Source: CAVQCX01 sp963711095 (GTDB lineage Bacteria > Pseudomonadota > Gammaproteobacteria > Chromatiales > Chromatiaceae). Taken from it: a stretch of DNA of 64,000 bases. Below are positions 9,302 to 18,575 of the stretch, in pieces. The stretch covers positions 62,001 through 126,000 of the forward strand of contig CAVQCX010000009.1 in NCBI GenBank assembly GCA_963711095.1, in the 5' to 3' direction. Both the position numbers and the translations under genes were made by a program. The notes under the pieces were generated by a model that ran no database searches, was not told the DNA's origin, and saw nothing but the letters and a program-made list of their open reading frames with translations. Each line of letters opens with the position of its first letter. Position 1 is the first letter of the stretch.

Positions 9302-10222
9302 CTATGGGTCGCCGTGCCATTCCGGCAGCGGCGCAATTCTTATCCCGGCGCTTTCGATCAGCGCGCCGAAGGCATCACCCGAGAGCACCCGATACTCCCC
9401 TTGGCGGGACCTCAACAGCGGGTCGCGCCACCCCCCCGTCACAGAGGGGTGGCACATGAGCAGGTCCCCGTCCAGCGCACACTGCAGCCACGATCCGAGC
9501 AATCGAAGATAACGGTCCTCGGACGCGTCGAGCCCGTATACCCCGAGCAGCCGACGGTTCTGGCGGTAGCCATGTGCTTGCGCGAGACGACGCAATGCGC
9601 CGGCCCCAAGCCAACCGATGAGGCTTGATTTCCACAAGGTCGACACCGGCAAGCCCGACCCAACCTGGTGCGGCGGTGGACAGGAGACGCGCAGCCAAGG
9701 CCTGGGACCCGGATAGCGCTTGTCCAGGGTCGCCACCAGCGCTTCCCTGACCATCGGAAGTTGATGGACATGCTGATGGCCGTCGATGAAATCCGGCATG
9801 CGCCCCATGTCCCGCTCGAACGCGTCGATCTGGCGCTGAACATCCACCCCGAGCGCCGGTATGTCGAGGCGACGCGCATAGGCCGCCGTAATCAGACCGT
9901 GCAGCGCTCGGCGCGGGGAGCCCTGCGCAAAGCCTTCGGTGAGATTGAGGTGCAGACCAATCTCGACCTTGCCCGAGATCTCCTGTAGCGCTTTGCATCC
10001 CCCATCCCACGAAGGGCCCCCGACAAGGCAGCTGATCGCAGAGAGGCGCCTCTGCCCCGCGAGCGCCAGTGCCGCTCGGTCGATGCCCTGATGCAGCCCG
10101 TAATCGTCCACACAGATGGCGATCCTGGGTGCCAGGCCCGACCCGCCCTTCCCGCGTCGGCCGGCGGTTCCGTACAATGCGACATGATTGGCCGCGCCCG
10201 ATTCCGCCTGCTCTGCAGGCAT
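9302..10222 (-). CDS. ChbG/YdjC-family carbohydrate deacetylase
   Basis: About 300 residues of the ChbG/YdjC/HpnK superfamily of metal-dependent deacetylases. The N-terminal metal motif is RIAICVDDYGLH, followed by GLHLNLTEG and a histidine-rich motif DFIDGHQHVHQLP; near the end is LLMCHPSVTG. In related proteins these Asp/His residues bind the metal. The start is uncertain: ATG at 10222 and TTG at 10177 are possible, and a CTG at 10135 has a purine-rich stretch before it and lies right at the domain edge. The divergent gtrA gene starts at 10184. Context suggests it deacetylates a surface glycan or lipid-linked sugar. Confidence 0.82.
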   Translation of the reverse strand: MPAEQAESGAANHVALYGTAGRRGKGGSGLAPRIAICVDDYGLHQGIDRAALALAGQRRLSAISCLVGGPSWDGGCKALQEISGKVEIGLHLNLTEGFAQGSPRRALHGLITAAYARRLDIPALGVDVQRQIDAFERDMGRMPDFIDGHQHVHQLPMVREALVATLDKRYPGPRPWLRVSCPPPHQVGSGLPVSTLWKSSLIGWLGAGALRRLAQAHGYRQNRRLLGVYGLDASEDRYLRLLGSWLQCALDGDLLMCHPSVTGGWRDPLLRSRQGEYRVLSGDAFGALIESAGIRIAPLPEWHGDP

Positions 10223-10600
10223 CGCCGCCCGCTGTTTTTCGTGCTGGTCGGGAGTGCGGCGGCGCTGGTTCATTTCCTGACAGTCGTCCTGATCGTAGAG
10301 AGCCTGGCGCTCGCTCCGCTGGCGGCGAATGTCATCGGTTGGCTGTGCGCCTTCGGCGTGTCCTATGGCGGGCATTATTCGCTGACCTTTGCCGATCATG
10401 ACGCGCCCGTTTGGCGGTCCGTCGGGCGCTTCTTTGTGCTCTCCGCCGCAGCATTTGCCACCAACGAGTCTTCCTATGCCCTGCTGCTGTGGATCAGCCC
10501 GCTTCCCTATTATCTGCTGCTGGCACTGGTCCTGATCTCTGTGGCGACGGTCACTTACCTTTTGAGCCAGCGCTGGGCGTTTCAACGCAGAGGCCCATAG
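10184..10600 (+). CDS. gtrA: GtrA-family bactoprenol-sugar flippase-like membrane protein
   Basis: 138 residues with four hydrophobic helices: LFFVLVGSAAALVHFLTVVL, LAANVIGWLCAFGVSYGG, FFVLSAAAFATNESSYALLL and YYLLLALVLISVATVTYLLS. It closes with QRWAFQRR, typical of GtrA. The family is thought to flip undecaprenyl-phosphate-linked sugars across the inner membrane. The GtrB-like and ArnT-like partners lie beside it on the opposite strand, and its last 50 bases overlap the end of the ArnT-like gene tail to tail. Start at 10184 removes an unconserved upstream extension. Confidence 0.88.
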   Translation: MIGRARFRLLCRHRRPLFFVLVGSAAALVHFLTVVLIVESLALAPLAANVIGWLCAFGVSYGGHYSLTFADHDAPVWRSVGRFFVLSAAAFATNESSYALLLWISPLPYYLLLALVLISVATVTYLLSQRWAFQRRGP

Positions 10601-12110
10601 CCACCATTGCCGTGCGGGGCACTTTCCACGCGAGCGCATAGCCTTTGCCCGCCAGGCTTGGCATGTGCTCCAGAAAAGGGTAGTCCCGCGCGGCTCTCGG
10701 CTGAGCGATCACCCAGGTGAGCGGCTCCGCGCAGAGGGCCCCAGCAAGCGCTGACTGGTCACGCAAGAGTCGGCCGGCGCTGGCGGGGTCAAAGTCGCCC
10801 GCTTCATACAGCGCCTTACGCCAGTTGTCGTGGCGTAGGGCATTGGCAGGGCTCCAATCGTCAAAGATCCGGACGGGCTCGCGCAGCCTCAGATAGAAGG
10901 GCAGGTCGAAGAACTGGTTCTTCACGAACACCACCGGCTCTTCCGGCCGACGCTTGGCGGCGATCTGCTCGGCGAGCGCCTTGTCCGACTTGGTGGTGAA
11001 GTTACTGATGGCGAAGACCGCGCACAGACAGATCAACATGGCTGCGCCGGCGGCCCATTTCAAAGGATGGGACAGGGCCTCGGCGCTTTCCCGTTCAGTG
11101 CCAAGGGCATCTGCCACCAGATAGGCTACCGGGGGCAGAGCGGGCAGTATGTAGCCTACCAGCTTGGATGACGGAATCGAAAAGAAGGCGACGATCACCA
11201 CGACCCAGACCCACATCAGGGAGCGAATCGGGGACTGCGCATCGGACTCCCGGCGATGGCGTTTGCACGCGGCGATCAGCCAGTAGGACCAGGGGAGCGT
11301 CAGCCCCAGCAGAACGGGCACATAGAACCAGAACGGCTCCGCGTTGTTGAAGCCGCCCTCGGCAAAGCGCTCGAAATGGTTGTAGACGAAGAAATAGTGC
11401 AGAAAGCCCGGAAACCGCTCCTGCACCGCCACAAACCAAGGCCACCCCACCAATAGGAAGATCACCAGACCGGGCAGCCAGATCAGCTGGCGCAGCAGCG
11501 GCAAACGCCGGGTCCAGGCGAGCCAGACGACAATTGTCAGCCCGGGTAGGACCATGCCGATCAGTCCTTTCGCCAGGACACCCAGGGCCGCGGCCAGATA
11601 TGCGCCTGCCAGCAGCGCGCGATACGGCTGGTGGTCGCTCAGTTTGAGTGCGGCTTCCGCAGCCAGCAGCACCGCCGCGCTGATGAGCCCGGCCACCAAC
11701 ATGTCCAGGTTGGCGAATTGCGCCCCGGCGAAGAACAGCGGCTGGGTCACCAGGACCAGCAGGGTCCGCCGGGCCACGGCCCTCCCGCTCTGCCGCAGCG
11801 CAAAACCATAGAGCGCGAAGGCGGCGATGGCAGCACCCAGCCAGGGCGCGAGCCGGGCCGCCCATTCGCGGGCACCGAACAGGCTTAGGCTGCCAGCGGT
11901 AATCCAGTAGAACAACGGGGGTTTATGAAAGAACGGCAGGCCGTTCAGTGTCGGGAAGAGCCAATGGCCCGAGGTGAGCATCTCCCAGGCCACACTCACG
12001 TAGCGTCCTTCGTCCGGCAGATCCAGGGGCCGGACACCGAGCGTCAGGGCGAGCCAGGCCAGCGCCAGTACGAATATGCCCGCGTCGCGTTTATCCCAGC
12101 CGGCTGTCAT
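10551..12110 (-). CDS. ArnT-like membrane glycosyltransferase (GT83/PMT type)
   Basis: 519 residues with about a dozen membrane helices. Early landmarks of the ArnT/PMT fold are LDLPDEGRYVSVAWEML, with the acidic catalytic DE, and LPFFHKPPLFYW. Later parts include SSKLVGYILPALPP. The family moves a sugar from undecaprenyl phosphate to lipid A or another envelope acceptor on the periplasmic side. Its ATG (12110) overlaps the stop of the upstream GtrB-like gene in an ATGA, so the two are translationally coupled. The sugar need not be aminoarabinose: no ArnA/ArnB genes are present. Confidence 0.88.
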   Translation of the reverse strand: MTAGWDKRDAGIFVLALAWLALTLGVRPLDLPDEGRYVSVAWEMLTSGHWLFPTLNGLPFFHKPPLFYWITAGSLSLFGAREWAARLAPWLGAAIAAFALYGFALRQSGRAVARRTLLVLVTQPLFFAGAQFANLDMLVAGLISAAVLLAAEAALKLSDHQPYRALLAGAYLAAALGVLAKGLIGMVLPGLTIVVWLAWTRRLPLLRQLIWLPGLVIFLLVGWPWFVAVQERFPGFLHYFFVYNHFERFAEGGFNNAEPFWFYVPVLLGLTLPWSYWLIAACKRHRRESDAQSPIRSLMWVWVVVIVAFFSIPSSKLVGYILPALPPVAYLVADALGTERESAEALSHPLKWAAGAAMLICLCAVFAISNFTTKSDKALAEQIAAKRRPEEPVVFVKNQFFDLPFYLRLREPVRIFDDWSPANALRHDNWRKALYEAGDFDPASAGRLLRDQSALAGALCAEPLTWVIAQPRAARDYPFLEHMPSLAGKGYALAWKVPRTAMVAMGLCVETPSAGSKGK

Positions 12111-13159
12111 CGCGCGGCCTCGTGCAGATCCCGCCCCGACTGGTGCCGGATCACGTACAAGGGGCGCCCCTTGACCTCCTCGAAGATGCGGCTCACGTAT
12201 TCGCCCATGACGCCCAGGGCGAGCAATTGGATGCCGGAGAGCAGACTGAGTCCGACCACGATGGTGGTCCATCCCGGGACGGGATGGCCGTTCAGGAGGT
12301 AGTCGATGGTGAGATAGGTGCCGTAGCAGAAGGCGGCAAGCGCCAGGACCAGACCGCTCAGACTGGCCACCCGTAAAGGCCAGGTCGTAAAGGCGGTGAG
12401 CCCGTCAATGGACAGACTCAGCAACCGAAGCGCGCTGAAGGCCGTGCGACCGCTGCCCCGGCGCTCGGGCAGATAGGCGATATCGGTGGTCTCGAAGCCC
12501 ACCCAGGAGTACAGCCCCTTCATGAATCGGTTTCTTTCCGGTAGGCAGAGCAAGGCGTTGATCACCATTCGATCCATCAAACGGAAATCACCCGCCTCAG
12601 GCGGAACCCGGAAACGCCCGCCGGCGTTCACCAGGCGATAGAACAGCTTGCTACCCAGGCGCTTCAGCAGGCCTTCATCCCTGCGGTGCTGGCGCACGGC
12701 GTAGACTACGTCATAGCCGGCCCGCCATTGGGCAAGCATCGCCGGGATGAGATCAGGGGAATGCTGCAGGTCGGCATCCATCATCACTGCGACTTCGTAC
12801 CTGGCGGCATCCAGTCCGGCGGTGAGCGCAGCCTCCTTGCCAAAGTTTCGCGAGAGCTGGATGGCGCGAAACCCAGGCTTGGCTGACCAGAGATCGAGGA
12901 GCTCGGCCGTTCTGTCGCGGCTGCCGTCATCCACAAGGATGATCTCCCATCGCGGCGCCAGGGACGCGACGACGGTCTGGAGATGCGGCAGAAGCCGGGT
13001 CAGGTTGGCCGCCTCGTTGAAGCAGGGAATGACCACGGAAAGGCTCGGCTGCCAGTGCCGAGGCCGCTTGTCGAAGCCACGTCGCGGCTCCGCTACGTCC
13101 GCGCTGCCAAGCTCAGCCGGAAAAGCGGAGCCATCCAGTCTGTGTGTTGGTTGAGCCAT
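12107..13159 (-). CDS. GtrB/ArnC-like undecaprenyl-phosphate glycosyltransferase (GT2)
   Basis: 350 residues. The GT2 core has LSVVIPCFNEAANLTRLLPH, IILVDDGSRD and the metal-binding VMMDADLQHSPDLIP. The C-terminal pair of membrane helices (VASLSGLVLALAAFCYGTYL and WTTIVVGLSLLSGIQLLALG) is the GtrB/DPM1-type anchor. It should charge undecaprenyl phosphate with a sugar on the cytoplasmic face, GtrA then flips it, and the coupled ArnT-like enzyme uses it. The start MAQPTH at 13159 is chosen over a longer arginine-rich extension. Confidence 0.9.
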   Translation of the reverse strand: MAQPTHRLDGSAFPAELGSADVAEPRRGFDKRPRHWQPSLSVVIPCFNEAANLTRLLPHLQTVVASLAPRWEIILVDDGSRDRTAELLDLWSAKPGFRAIQLSRNFGKEAALTAGLDAARYEVAVMMDADLQHSPDLIPAMLAQWRAGYDVVYAVRQHRRDEGLLKRLGSKLFYRLVNAGGRFRVPPEAGDFRLMDRMVINALLCLPERNRFMKGLYSWVGFETTDIAYLPERRGSGRTAFSALRLLSLSIDGLTAFTTWPLRVASLSGLVLALAAFCYGTYLTIDYLLNGHPVPGWTTIVVGLSLLSGIQLLALGVMGEYVSRIFEEVKGRPLYVIRHQSGRDLHEAAR

Positions 13160-13760
13160 ATCTTGATCCTGTGCACGCCACCAGCGCGGGAATGCCACCG
13201 GGCAGCCTCTCCCCATGACCGGGCCTTTCGGCGTCCGGGCCGCGCAGGCAATACGAAGGCGTGCCATGGGTGAAGGTCCTGCGACCTCAGCGACCGGGGG
13301 GCTGCCGGCCCGGGAGCACGGGTCAGGGCACGAGCCAGGGCCTCGCGGCCCGCCGGGCCATCTGGCGTGGGACGTCGCGCGTCCAGGGAAGGGCCGATGG
13401 GTACGCTAGGCGCGACGGGTTAGATGACACTTAGCGTCGCGCGCCGCGCGCCCCTCTCATCGCTGGATTACGAGCCCCGGGGCGTTGCCGGGCCCGGCAC
13501 CGATGACCGAGGACACGCTGCCCCGACCCTGCTCAGCCTGGCCTATGCCATAGGCCCGATGATCAGCTGCCAACAGATGAAGCGGGGCGCGGACCCGGGT
13601 GAGAACCGGCTGTCGCCAGGACGCAGCAGGGGGCCCGGCACGCCCGTCGCACCCCTCCGCGGCGCTCGCCATGGCGGGGGCCTGCCCAGAACCCTGCCCA
13701 GCCTGCTGCGGCAGACCTTCATCAACCAGTCCACCGGGAAAGCCGCAGCGACCGAGACTC
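13160..13760. other. intergenic, no supported gene
   Basis: About 600 GC-rich bases between divergent genes. Frames are open but have shadow-like composition. Promoters for both neighbours should be here but I cannot point to one. Confidence 0.35.
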
Positions 13761-14526
13761 ATGCCTGCACCGGGATTCCTCTCTCGACACTGCAGGCTTG
13801 AGCACCGCTTCGCCTGGGCACTGCTGCTCACCCTGCTGGCCTATCTCGGCGGGACGACCGTCTTCCGCGCCGCTTACAGCCAGGCCGAGCGTACGGATTT
13901 CACGGTCTACCGCGCTGCGGCACAGGGGGTGCGCGATGGCGGCGACCTCTACGCCGCACACAACACCCGCGGCTGGGGCTACGTCTATGCGCCGCCATTC
14001 GCTCTGCTGATGACACCGTTCGCGCTGATTCCGGTCGCCTGGGGCGCGCTGATGTGGTTCCTGCTGTCGCTGTTTCTCAGCGGATGGGCCTTGAAGATGG
14101 CCTGTGAGCAGGGTGACACTCCTGATCGACGCTGGCCATGTGCAGTGCTCAGCCTCGCCGTGCTGCCCTGGTTCGTGTCCGGCATCACCCGCGGTCAGGC
14201 ATCTGAGCCGATGGTCTGGATGGTGGTGGCCACGGTCTTCTGGACGCTCCGCGGCAAGCCGTGGCGGGCCGGAGCGAGCCTGGACGCGGCCATCCTGCTG
14301 AAGGTCTTTCCGGCGCCGCTGCTCCTCTGGCTCGTCTGGCGCCGGAACTGGCGCGCGCTTGCCGGGGCCGCCGTCACCCTGACGCTGGGCGGACTGCGCC
14401 TGCCGGGGCTCGTCCGCGGCTGGCAGCACAACCTCGATGACCTGCGCGAATGGCATACGCTGATGTGGCAGCCGGCGCTCGCCAGCAATACCGCGTGCTG
14501 GAACAACCCGCTCTACGGCATCAAGC
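13761..14526 (+). pseudogene. GT87-like (DUF2029) membrane mannosyltransferase, truncated at its 3' end
   Basis: From MPAPGFLSRH the frame encodes membrane helices and family features: TDFTVYRAAAQGVRDGGDLY, VYAPPFALLMTPFALIPVAW, and LKVFPAPLLLWLVWRRNW. The match runs to about NTACWNNPLYGIKQ, an expected mid-protein motif. After roughly 14520 the same bases instead read, on the minus strand, as an ABC ATPase. About half of a normal ~400-residue protein is therefore missing. The frame stays open to 14702 only by chance over the antisense of the ATPase. Confidence 0.75.
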
Positions 14527-15101
14527 AGGTGCGTACACAAGAGGATGCCGACGTGGCGCTGCTTGGCCAACTGCAGCAGCAGGTTGTGGATCTCCCGCCG
14601 GCCGCGGGGGTCCAGTCCACTGGTCGGCTCATCGAGGATCAGCAGCTCCGGCCTGCTGACCAGCGCACGGGCGAGGGCAAGACGCTGCTGCATGCCGCGT
14701 GAAAACGCCCCGATGGGCCGGGCCGCATTGCGATCCAGCCCCACCATGCGCAACAGATCAGCGACAGGCTCCTGCGGGCCATAATCCTAGGATCATAGAT
14801 GCTTGCATACCAGGCAAGGTAGCCCTCGGCGCTCATCCATGCGTAGAAACCCGCTTGCTCCGGCATCACCCCGACGCGACGCCGCACCGCCATCAGGTCG
14901 GTATGCGCCGCATCGAACAGCCGCAGCTCACCGCCGTCCGGTGAATACAGCCCGAGCAGGACGGCGATAGTCGTGCTCTTGCCGGCCCCGTTCGGACCGA
15001 GCAGCCCATAGATCTCGCCCTTGTCGATATGGACGTTTATGTCCTGCAGGATGAGCCGCCCTTGCAGCGTCAACCTTGATATGGTTGGCATCGACCAACA
15101 T
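14520..15101 (-). pseudogene. ABC transporter ATP-binding protein, frameshifted and truncated
   Basis: A strong Shine-Dalgarno (CGAGGAGG) precedes ATG 15101 (MLVDANHIKV), but the conserved domain continues in another frame (LTLQGRLILQDINVHIDKGE), so there is probably a shift near 15070. Walker A is GLLGPNGAGKSTT and the Q-loop is GVMPEQAGFYAWM. A second shift near 14780 leads to VADLLRMVGLDRNAARPIG, the signature FSRGMQQRLALARAL and Walker B LLILDEPTSGLDP. The match ends at ILLCTHLLD, exactly at the junction with the GT87 remnant. The gene is dead; no permease partner is present. Confidence 0.8.
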
Positions 15102-15640
15102 GGCCGAATCCTCCTCGAGCGGGCCATTCTCGCGGCAACGAGCAGGCTCCGGCGACGGCCCAGGGACACACACCGGTGACATTTATGCTCTCCCGGGAAT
15201 GCTCCGGCCCATGACTTAGCGAGTCCTTAGCCGCTGGCACGCACTCCTCCCACGATAACCGGGTCCCAGTCCCGCTGGGGCAAAATAGCCGCCCGTCCTG
15301 CGCTTGGCCGTTGCGCCTACGGCTGTCCTAAGGTTCCCGGGGGTATAAACGCTGCACTCGATGCCCAGTAACACCGAGCCGCTCATCCCAGACCCGGCAG
15401 TTGAGCCCCCATGGCTACCCTGAGCCGAGGAGTGCGCAAGAACGGCCGATCGATCGATGATCCGAAAACCGGTGAGGTCGCGAATCGCTGCGGTGCTGAC
15501 ATGACTACTTACGAATCAGTATGTTAGAGCGATTCGTCTTCGATGGCCCGGAGCTTGCTGCACCATCACAAGCGGCCTGGCGTCGTTAGTAGAAGATGGC
15601 TCATGGCACTTTCTTCCAGATCTTTCTCCCACACGGGGTG
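15102..15640. other. intergenic, no supported gene
   Basis: About 540 bases between divergent genes. A 38-codon frame from ATG 15411 (MATLSRGVRKNGRSIDD) is visible but has no further support. No tRNA-like fold or clear promoter was found. Confidence 0.35.
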
Positions 15641-16402
15641 ATGATGAATAGCGACAGCAAACAGATTCTCAGCAAGGTTCCGGAAGTGACGCTCTTGTTC
15701 TGGATCATCAAGATCCTGGCCACAACCCTCGGCGAGACCGGCGGCGATGCCGTGTCCATGTCGATGCACGTCGGCTACCTCGCAGGCACGGGGATATTCG
15801 CAGCGGTTTTTCTGGCGGCCGTTCTTGTACAGATCTCCGCGAAGAAATTCCATCCTTTCGTGTACTGGATGACCATCATTGCGACAACCACCGTCGGGAC
15901 GACCTTGGCGGATTTTGCAGACCGCTCCCTGGGGATCGGCTATGCGGGCGGGACCGCCATCCTGTTTATGTTGCTTATGGCCTCGCTGCTCATCTGGCAC
16001 CTGACCCTCGGCTCGGTTGCGGTGGACACCGTAAGCTCACCAAGATCCGAGCTGTTCTACTGGACCACGATCATGTTCTCTCAGACCCTGGGCACCGCTC
16101 TCGGTGACTGGATGGCCAGCACGGCGGGCCTGGGCTACGAAGGCGGGGCTATCGTCTTCGGCGCGATGCTGGCAATCATCGCCGCGGCGTATTTCCTGAC
16201 GAGGGCCTCCAGCACGTTGCTCTTCTGGGCGGCATTCATCCTGACGCGCCCGCTGGGGGCCGTCGTCGGTGACTTCCTGGACAAGCCGATCAGCAGCGGG
16301 GGCTTGGACCTGAGTCGGTTTTCGGCATCGGCCACCCTGCTGGCATTAATCGTGTTGTTCATCTTCTCGTTTTCCCACAGGCCGGCGGCACGGGCCCATT
16401 GA
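15641..16402 (+). CDS. COG4705-like integral membrane protein with four internal repeats
   Basis: About 253 residues, almost wholly hydrophobic. One unit occurs four times: LFWIIKILATTLGETGGD, VYWMTIIATTTVGTTLAD, FYWTTIMFSQTLGTALGD and LFWAAFILTRPLGAVVGD. Each has an aromatic-Trp pair, Thr/Ser and a terminal Gly-x-x-x-Asp. This is the pattern of the uncharacterised COG4705 membrane proteins. The repeats suggest a duplicated two-helix unit lining a path. Start could be ATG 15641 or 15644; a GGGG lies just upstream. The two-component genes that follow closely may control it. Confidence 0.8.
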   Translation: MMNSDSKQILSKVPEVTLLFWIIKILATTLGETGGDAVSMSMHVGYLAGTGIFAAVFLAAVLVQISAKKFHPFVYWMTIIATTTVGTTLADFADRSLGIGYAGGTAILFMLLMASLLIWHLTLGSVAVDTVSSPRSELFYWTTIMFSQTLGTALGDWMASTAGLGYEGGAIVFGAMLAIIAAAYFLTRASSTLLFWAAFILTRPLGAVVGDFLDKPISSGGLDLSRFSASATLLALIVLFIFSFSHRPAARAH

Positions 16403-16491
16403 GAACGGGCCTCACTCAGCGCCCGCTCGCCCCCTGGCGGGGCTCGCCGCTCTGCGAGAAGATGACGGGGAAGACAACGGCAGGAGCTTGC

Positions 16492-17157
16492 ATGCGCGTG
16501 CTAGTGGTCGAAGACGATCCGATGATCGGTGATGCCGTGCAGTTGGGCCTGAAGGAGGCCTCCTACGCCGTCGATTGGGTGCGCGACGCGGGGGCAGCGC
16601 TGCATACCCTGTCCTGTCAGCACTATGACATCGTGCTGCTCGACCTCGGCCTGCCCGGCAAGGACGGCCTGGAGATCCTGCACAGCGTCCGCAACGCCGG
16701 CAATCCGGTCGCGCTGCTGATCATCACTGCGCGCGATAGCGTTGAGCACCGTATCCGCGGGCTCGACGGCGGAGCCGACGACTACCTGCTCAAACCCTTC
16801 GAGATGGCCGAGCTGCTGGCGCGCATGCGCGCCGTACTGCGCCGCAAGGGTGGAACGGGCGCACCGCTGCTCAGCAATGGCGTCGTCTGGCTTGATCCGG
16901 CCACCCACGAGGCCCGCACCGGCGCAGTGGGGCCGGTGCGCCTGTCGAATCGGGAATTCGCCCTGCTGCATGCCCTGATGCTGCGTCCCGGCGCGATCCT
17001 GTCCCGCGGCGAGCTCGAAGAGCGGATCTATGGCTGGGGCGAAGAGGTCGAGAGCAATGCGGTCGAGTTCCTGATCCACAACCTGCGAAAAAAGCTCGGC
17101 GTCGAGGTGATCAAGAATGTGAGAGGCGTGGGATGGATGGTCTCAAAGGCCGGATGA
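16492..17157 (+). CDS. OmpR-family response regulator (QseB/PmrA-like)
   Basis: 221 residues. The receiver domain has the acidic pair EDD (7-9), the phospho-acceptor Asp51 in LLDLGLPGKDG and Lys in LLKPFEMAEL. The winged-helix DNA-binding domain ends with EFLIHNLRKKLGVEVIKNVRGVGW. The start at 16492 has AGGAG 6 bases upstream; the frame runs open to 16399 without coding character. It shares an ATGA overlap with the kinase gene downstream. Confidence 0.92.
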   Translation: MRVLVVEDDPMIGDAVQLGLKEASYAVDWVRDAGAALHTLSCQHYDIVLLDLGLPGKDGLEILHSVRNAGNPVALLIITARDSVEHRIRGLDGGADDYLLKPFEMAELLARMRAVLRRKGGTGAPLLSNGVVWLDPATHEARTGAVGPVRLSNREFALLHALMLRPGAILSRGELEERIYGWGEEVESNAVEFLIHNLRKKLGVEVIKNVRGVGWMVSKAG

Positions 17158-18491
17158 AGGACTCCGTCCAGCTGAGACTGTCGGTCTGGCTGTCGCTGGT
17201 CATCCTGGCGGCTGCGCTGATAGCCGGCCTCGTCGCCTTCCTGGCGACCTTCAACGAAGCGCACGAGCTGCAGGACGATTTGCTGCGCCAGGTCGCCGCC
17301 CTGTTCGACCAGCACCACCTGCCCATTCCCCAGAGCCCCGAGTCAAGCCGGTTGTCCGATCGCGACCAGGATGCGCATCTGCAGGTAAGGGTGCTCCCCG
17401 CTGCGCCGCCGCGCCCCGGCCGCGGCGCAGCCTTGGAGACAGCCTTGCCGGCGACCTTGACCGAGGGTGTGCAGACATTCGCGGTCGGCACCAAGACCTA
17501 CCGCGCGCTGGTCAAGACCCTGGGCTCGGGCAAGCGCATCGCGGTCACCCAGGAGACCGACGTGCGCGATGAGATCGCCCGCGACAGCGCCTTGAGCAGC
17601 CTGATGCCCCTGCTCATCCTGGTGCCTGTGCTGCTGGCGGTGGTTGCCGCTCTGGTACGCAAGATCTTCAGGCCCTTGGCGCAGATCTCCGCGGAGGTCG
17701 ATCGGCGCGGCGAGCAGGAGCTGCACCCCATCGGTCCCCAGCCCTTGCCCAGCGAGGTGCGGCCGTTTGCCATGGCCATCAACCGGCTGCTGCAGCGGGT
17801 CGCCCAATCCATGCAGGCACAGCAAAGGTTTGTCGCGGACGCGGCGCACGAGCTGCGCTCCCCCCTGACCGCACTGTCGCTGCAGGCCGAGCGACTCGCC
17901 GACGCGGACATGTCCAACACGGCCCGCGAGCGACTTGCGACCCTGCGCACTGGCATCGAGCGCAGCCGCATCCTGCTGGACCAACTGCTGACGCTCGCCC
18001 GGGCTCAGGCGGCCTCCGCCAGGCCGGGCACCCTCATCGAAGTGGCGCTCGTGTACCGGCGCGTGCTGGAAGACCTGATCCCGCTGGCGCAGGCCAAAGG
18101 GATCGATGTCGGCGTCCTGGGTGATGCGGGTCTGCAGGTACCGGGCGACGAGATCGACCTGATAGCCATCGTCAAGAACCTGGCGGACAACGCGATCCGC
18201 TATACACCGGCCGGCGGACGCGTGGACCTTTCGGCGACCCGGACGCCCGGCGCCGTGCTGCTCGAGGTGGAGGATAACGGCCCCGGCATCCCGGAATCCG
18301 AGCGTCAGCGCGTTTTCGACCCTTTCTACAGAATGCTCGGCAGTTCGGAGATCGGCTCCGGACTCGGCCTTGCGATCGCCAAGACCATCACCGAGCGGCT
18401 CGGCGGCAGCATCCGACTGGCGGATGCCGCCCGATCGGCCCATGGGCTGAGGGTCAGCGTCAGCCTGCCGGCGGCGCAGGCCCCTGGCTGA
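17154..18491 (+). CDS. QseC/PmrB-like sensor histidine kinase
   Basis: 445 residues. Helix one is LSVWLSLVILAAALIAGLVA and helix two LMPLLILVPVLLAVVAALV, with a periplasmic loop of about 120 residues between them. Then come a HAMP-like linker, the H-box DAAHELRSPLTAL, the N-box IVKNLADNAIRYTP, G1 VEDNGPGIPESE and G2 GSGLGLAI. The start ATG 17154 is chosen for its ATGA overlap with the regulator; ATG 17133 is possible. A strong hairpin at its stop codon probably ends the operon. Confidence 0.92.
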   Translation: MKDSVQLRLSVWLSLVILAAALIAGLVAFLATFNEAHELQDDLLRQVAALFDQHHLPIPQSPESSRLSDRDQDAHLQVRVLPAAPPRPGRGAALETALPATLTEGVQTFAVGTKTYRALVKTLGSGKRIAVTQETDVRDEIARDSALSSLMPLLILVPVLLAVVAALVRKIFRPLAQISAEVDRRGEQELHPIGPQPLPSEVRPFAMAINRLLQRVAQSMQAQQRFVADAAHELRSPLTALSLQAERLADADMSNTARERLATLRTGIERSRILLDQLLTLARAQAASARPGTLIEVALVYRRVLEDLIPLAQAKGIDVGVLGDAGLQVPGDEIDLIAIVKNLADNAIRYTPAGGRVDLSATRTPGAVLLEVEDNGPGIPESERQRVFDPFYRMLGSSEIGSGLGLAIAKTITERLGGSIRLADAARSAHGLRVSVSLPAAQAPG

Positions 18492-18504
18492 CCAGCCAGG
18501 GGCC
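18479..18504 (+). terminator. strong hairpin over the histidine-kinase stop codon
   Basis: GGCCCCTGGCT (18479-18489) pairs perfectly with AGCCAGGGGCC (18494-18504) around a 4-base loop. The kinase TGA is inside it. No long T-run follows, so it may act as a Rho-assisted stop or an RNA-stabilising end. Confidence 0.55.
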
Positions 18505-18575
18505 TCGCGCTCCCCTGTGGGGGTCCCCCGGCCCTCTGCCTTGACTCATCGCCGGCCCCCGCCCAGTATGGCGAC

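Noticed and set aside
14527..14702. Continuation of the GT87 protein beyond 14526
   Set aside because: The plus-strand text there is exactly antisense to ABC ATPase signature and Walker B motifs, so it is an accidental open frame.
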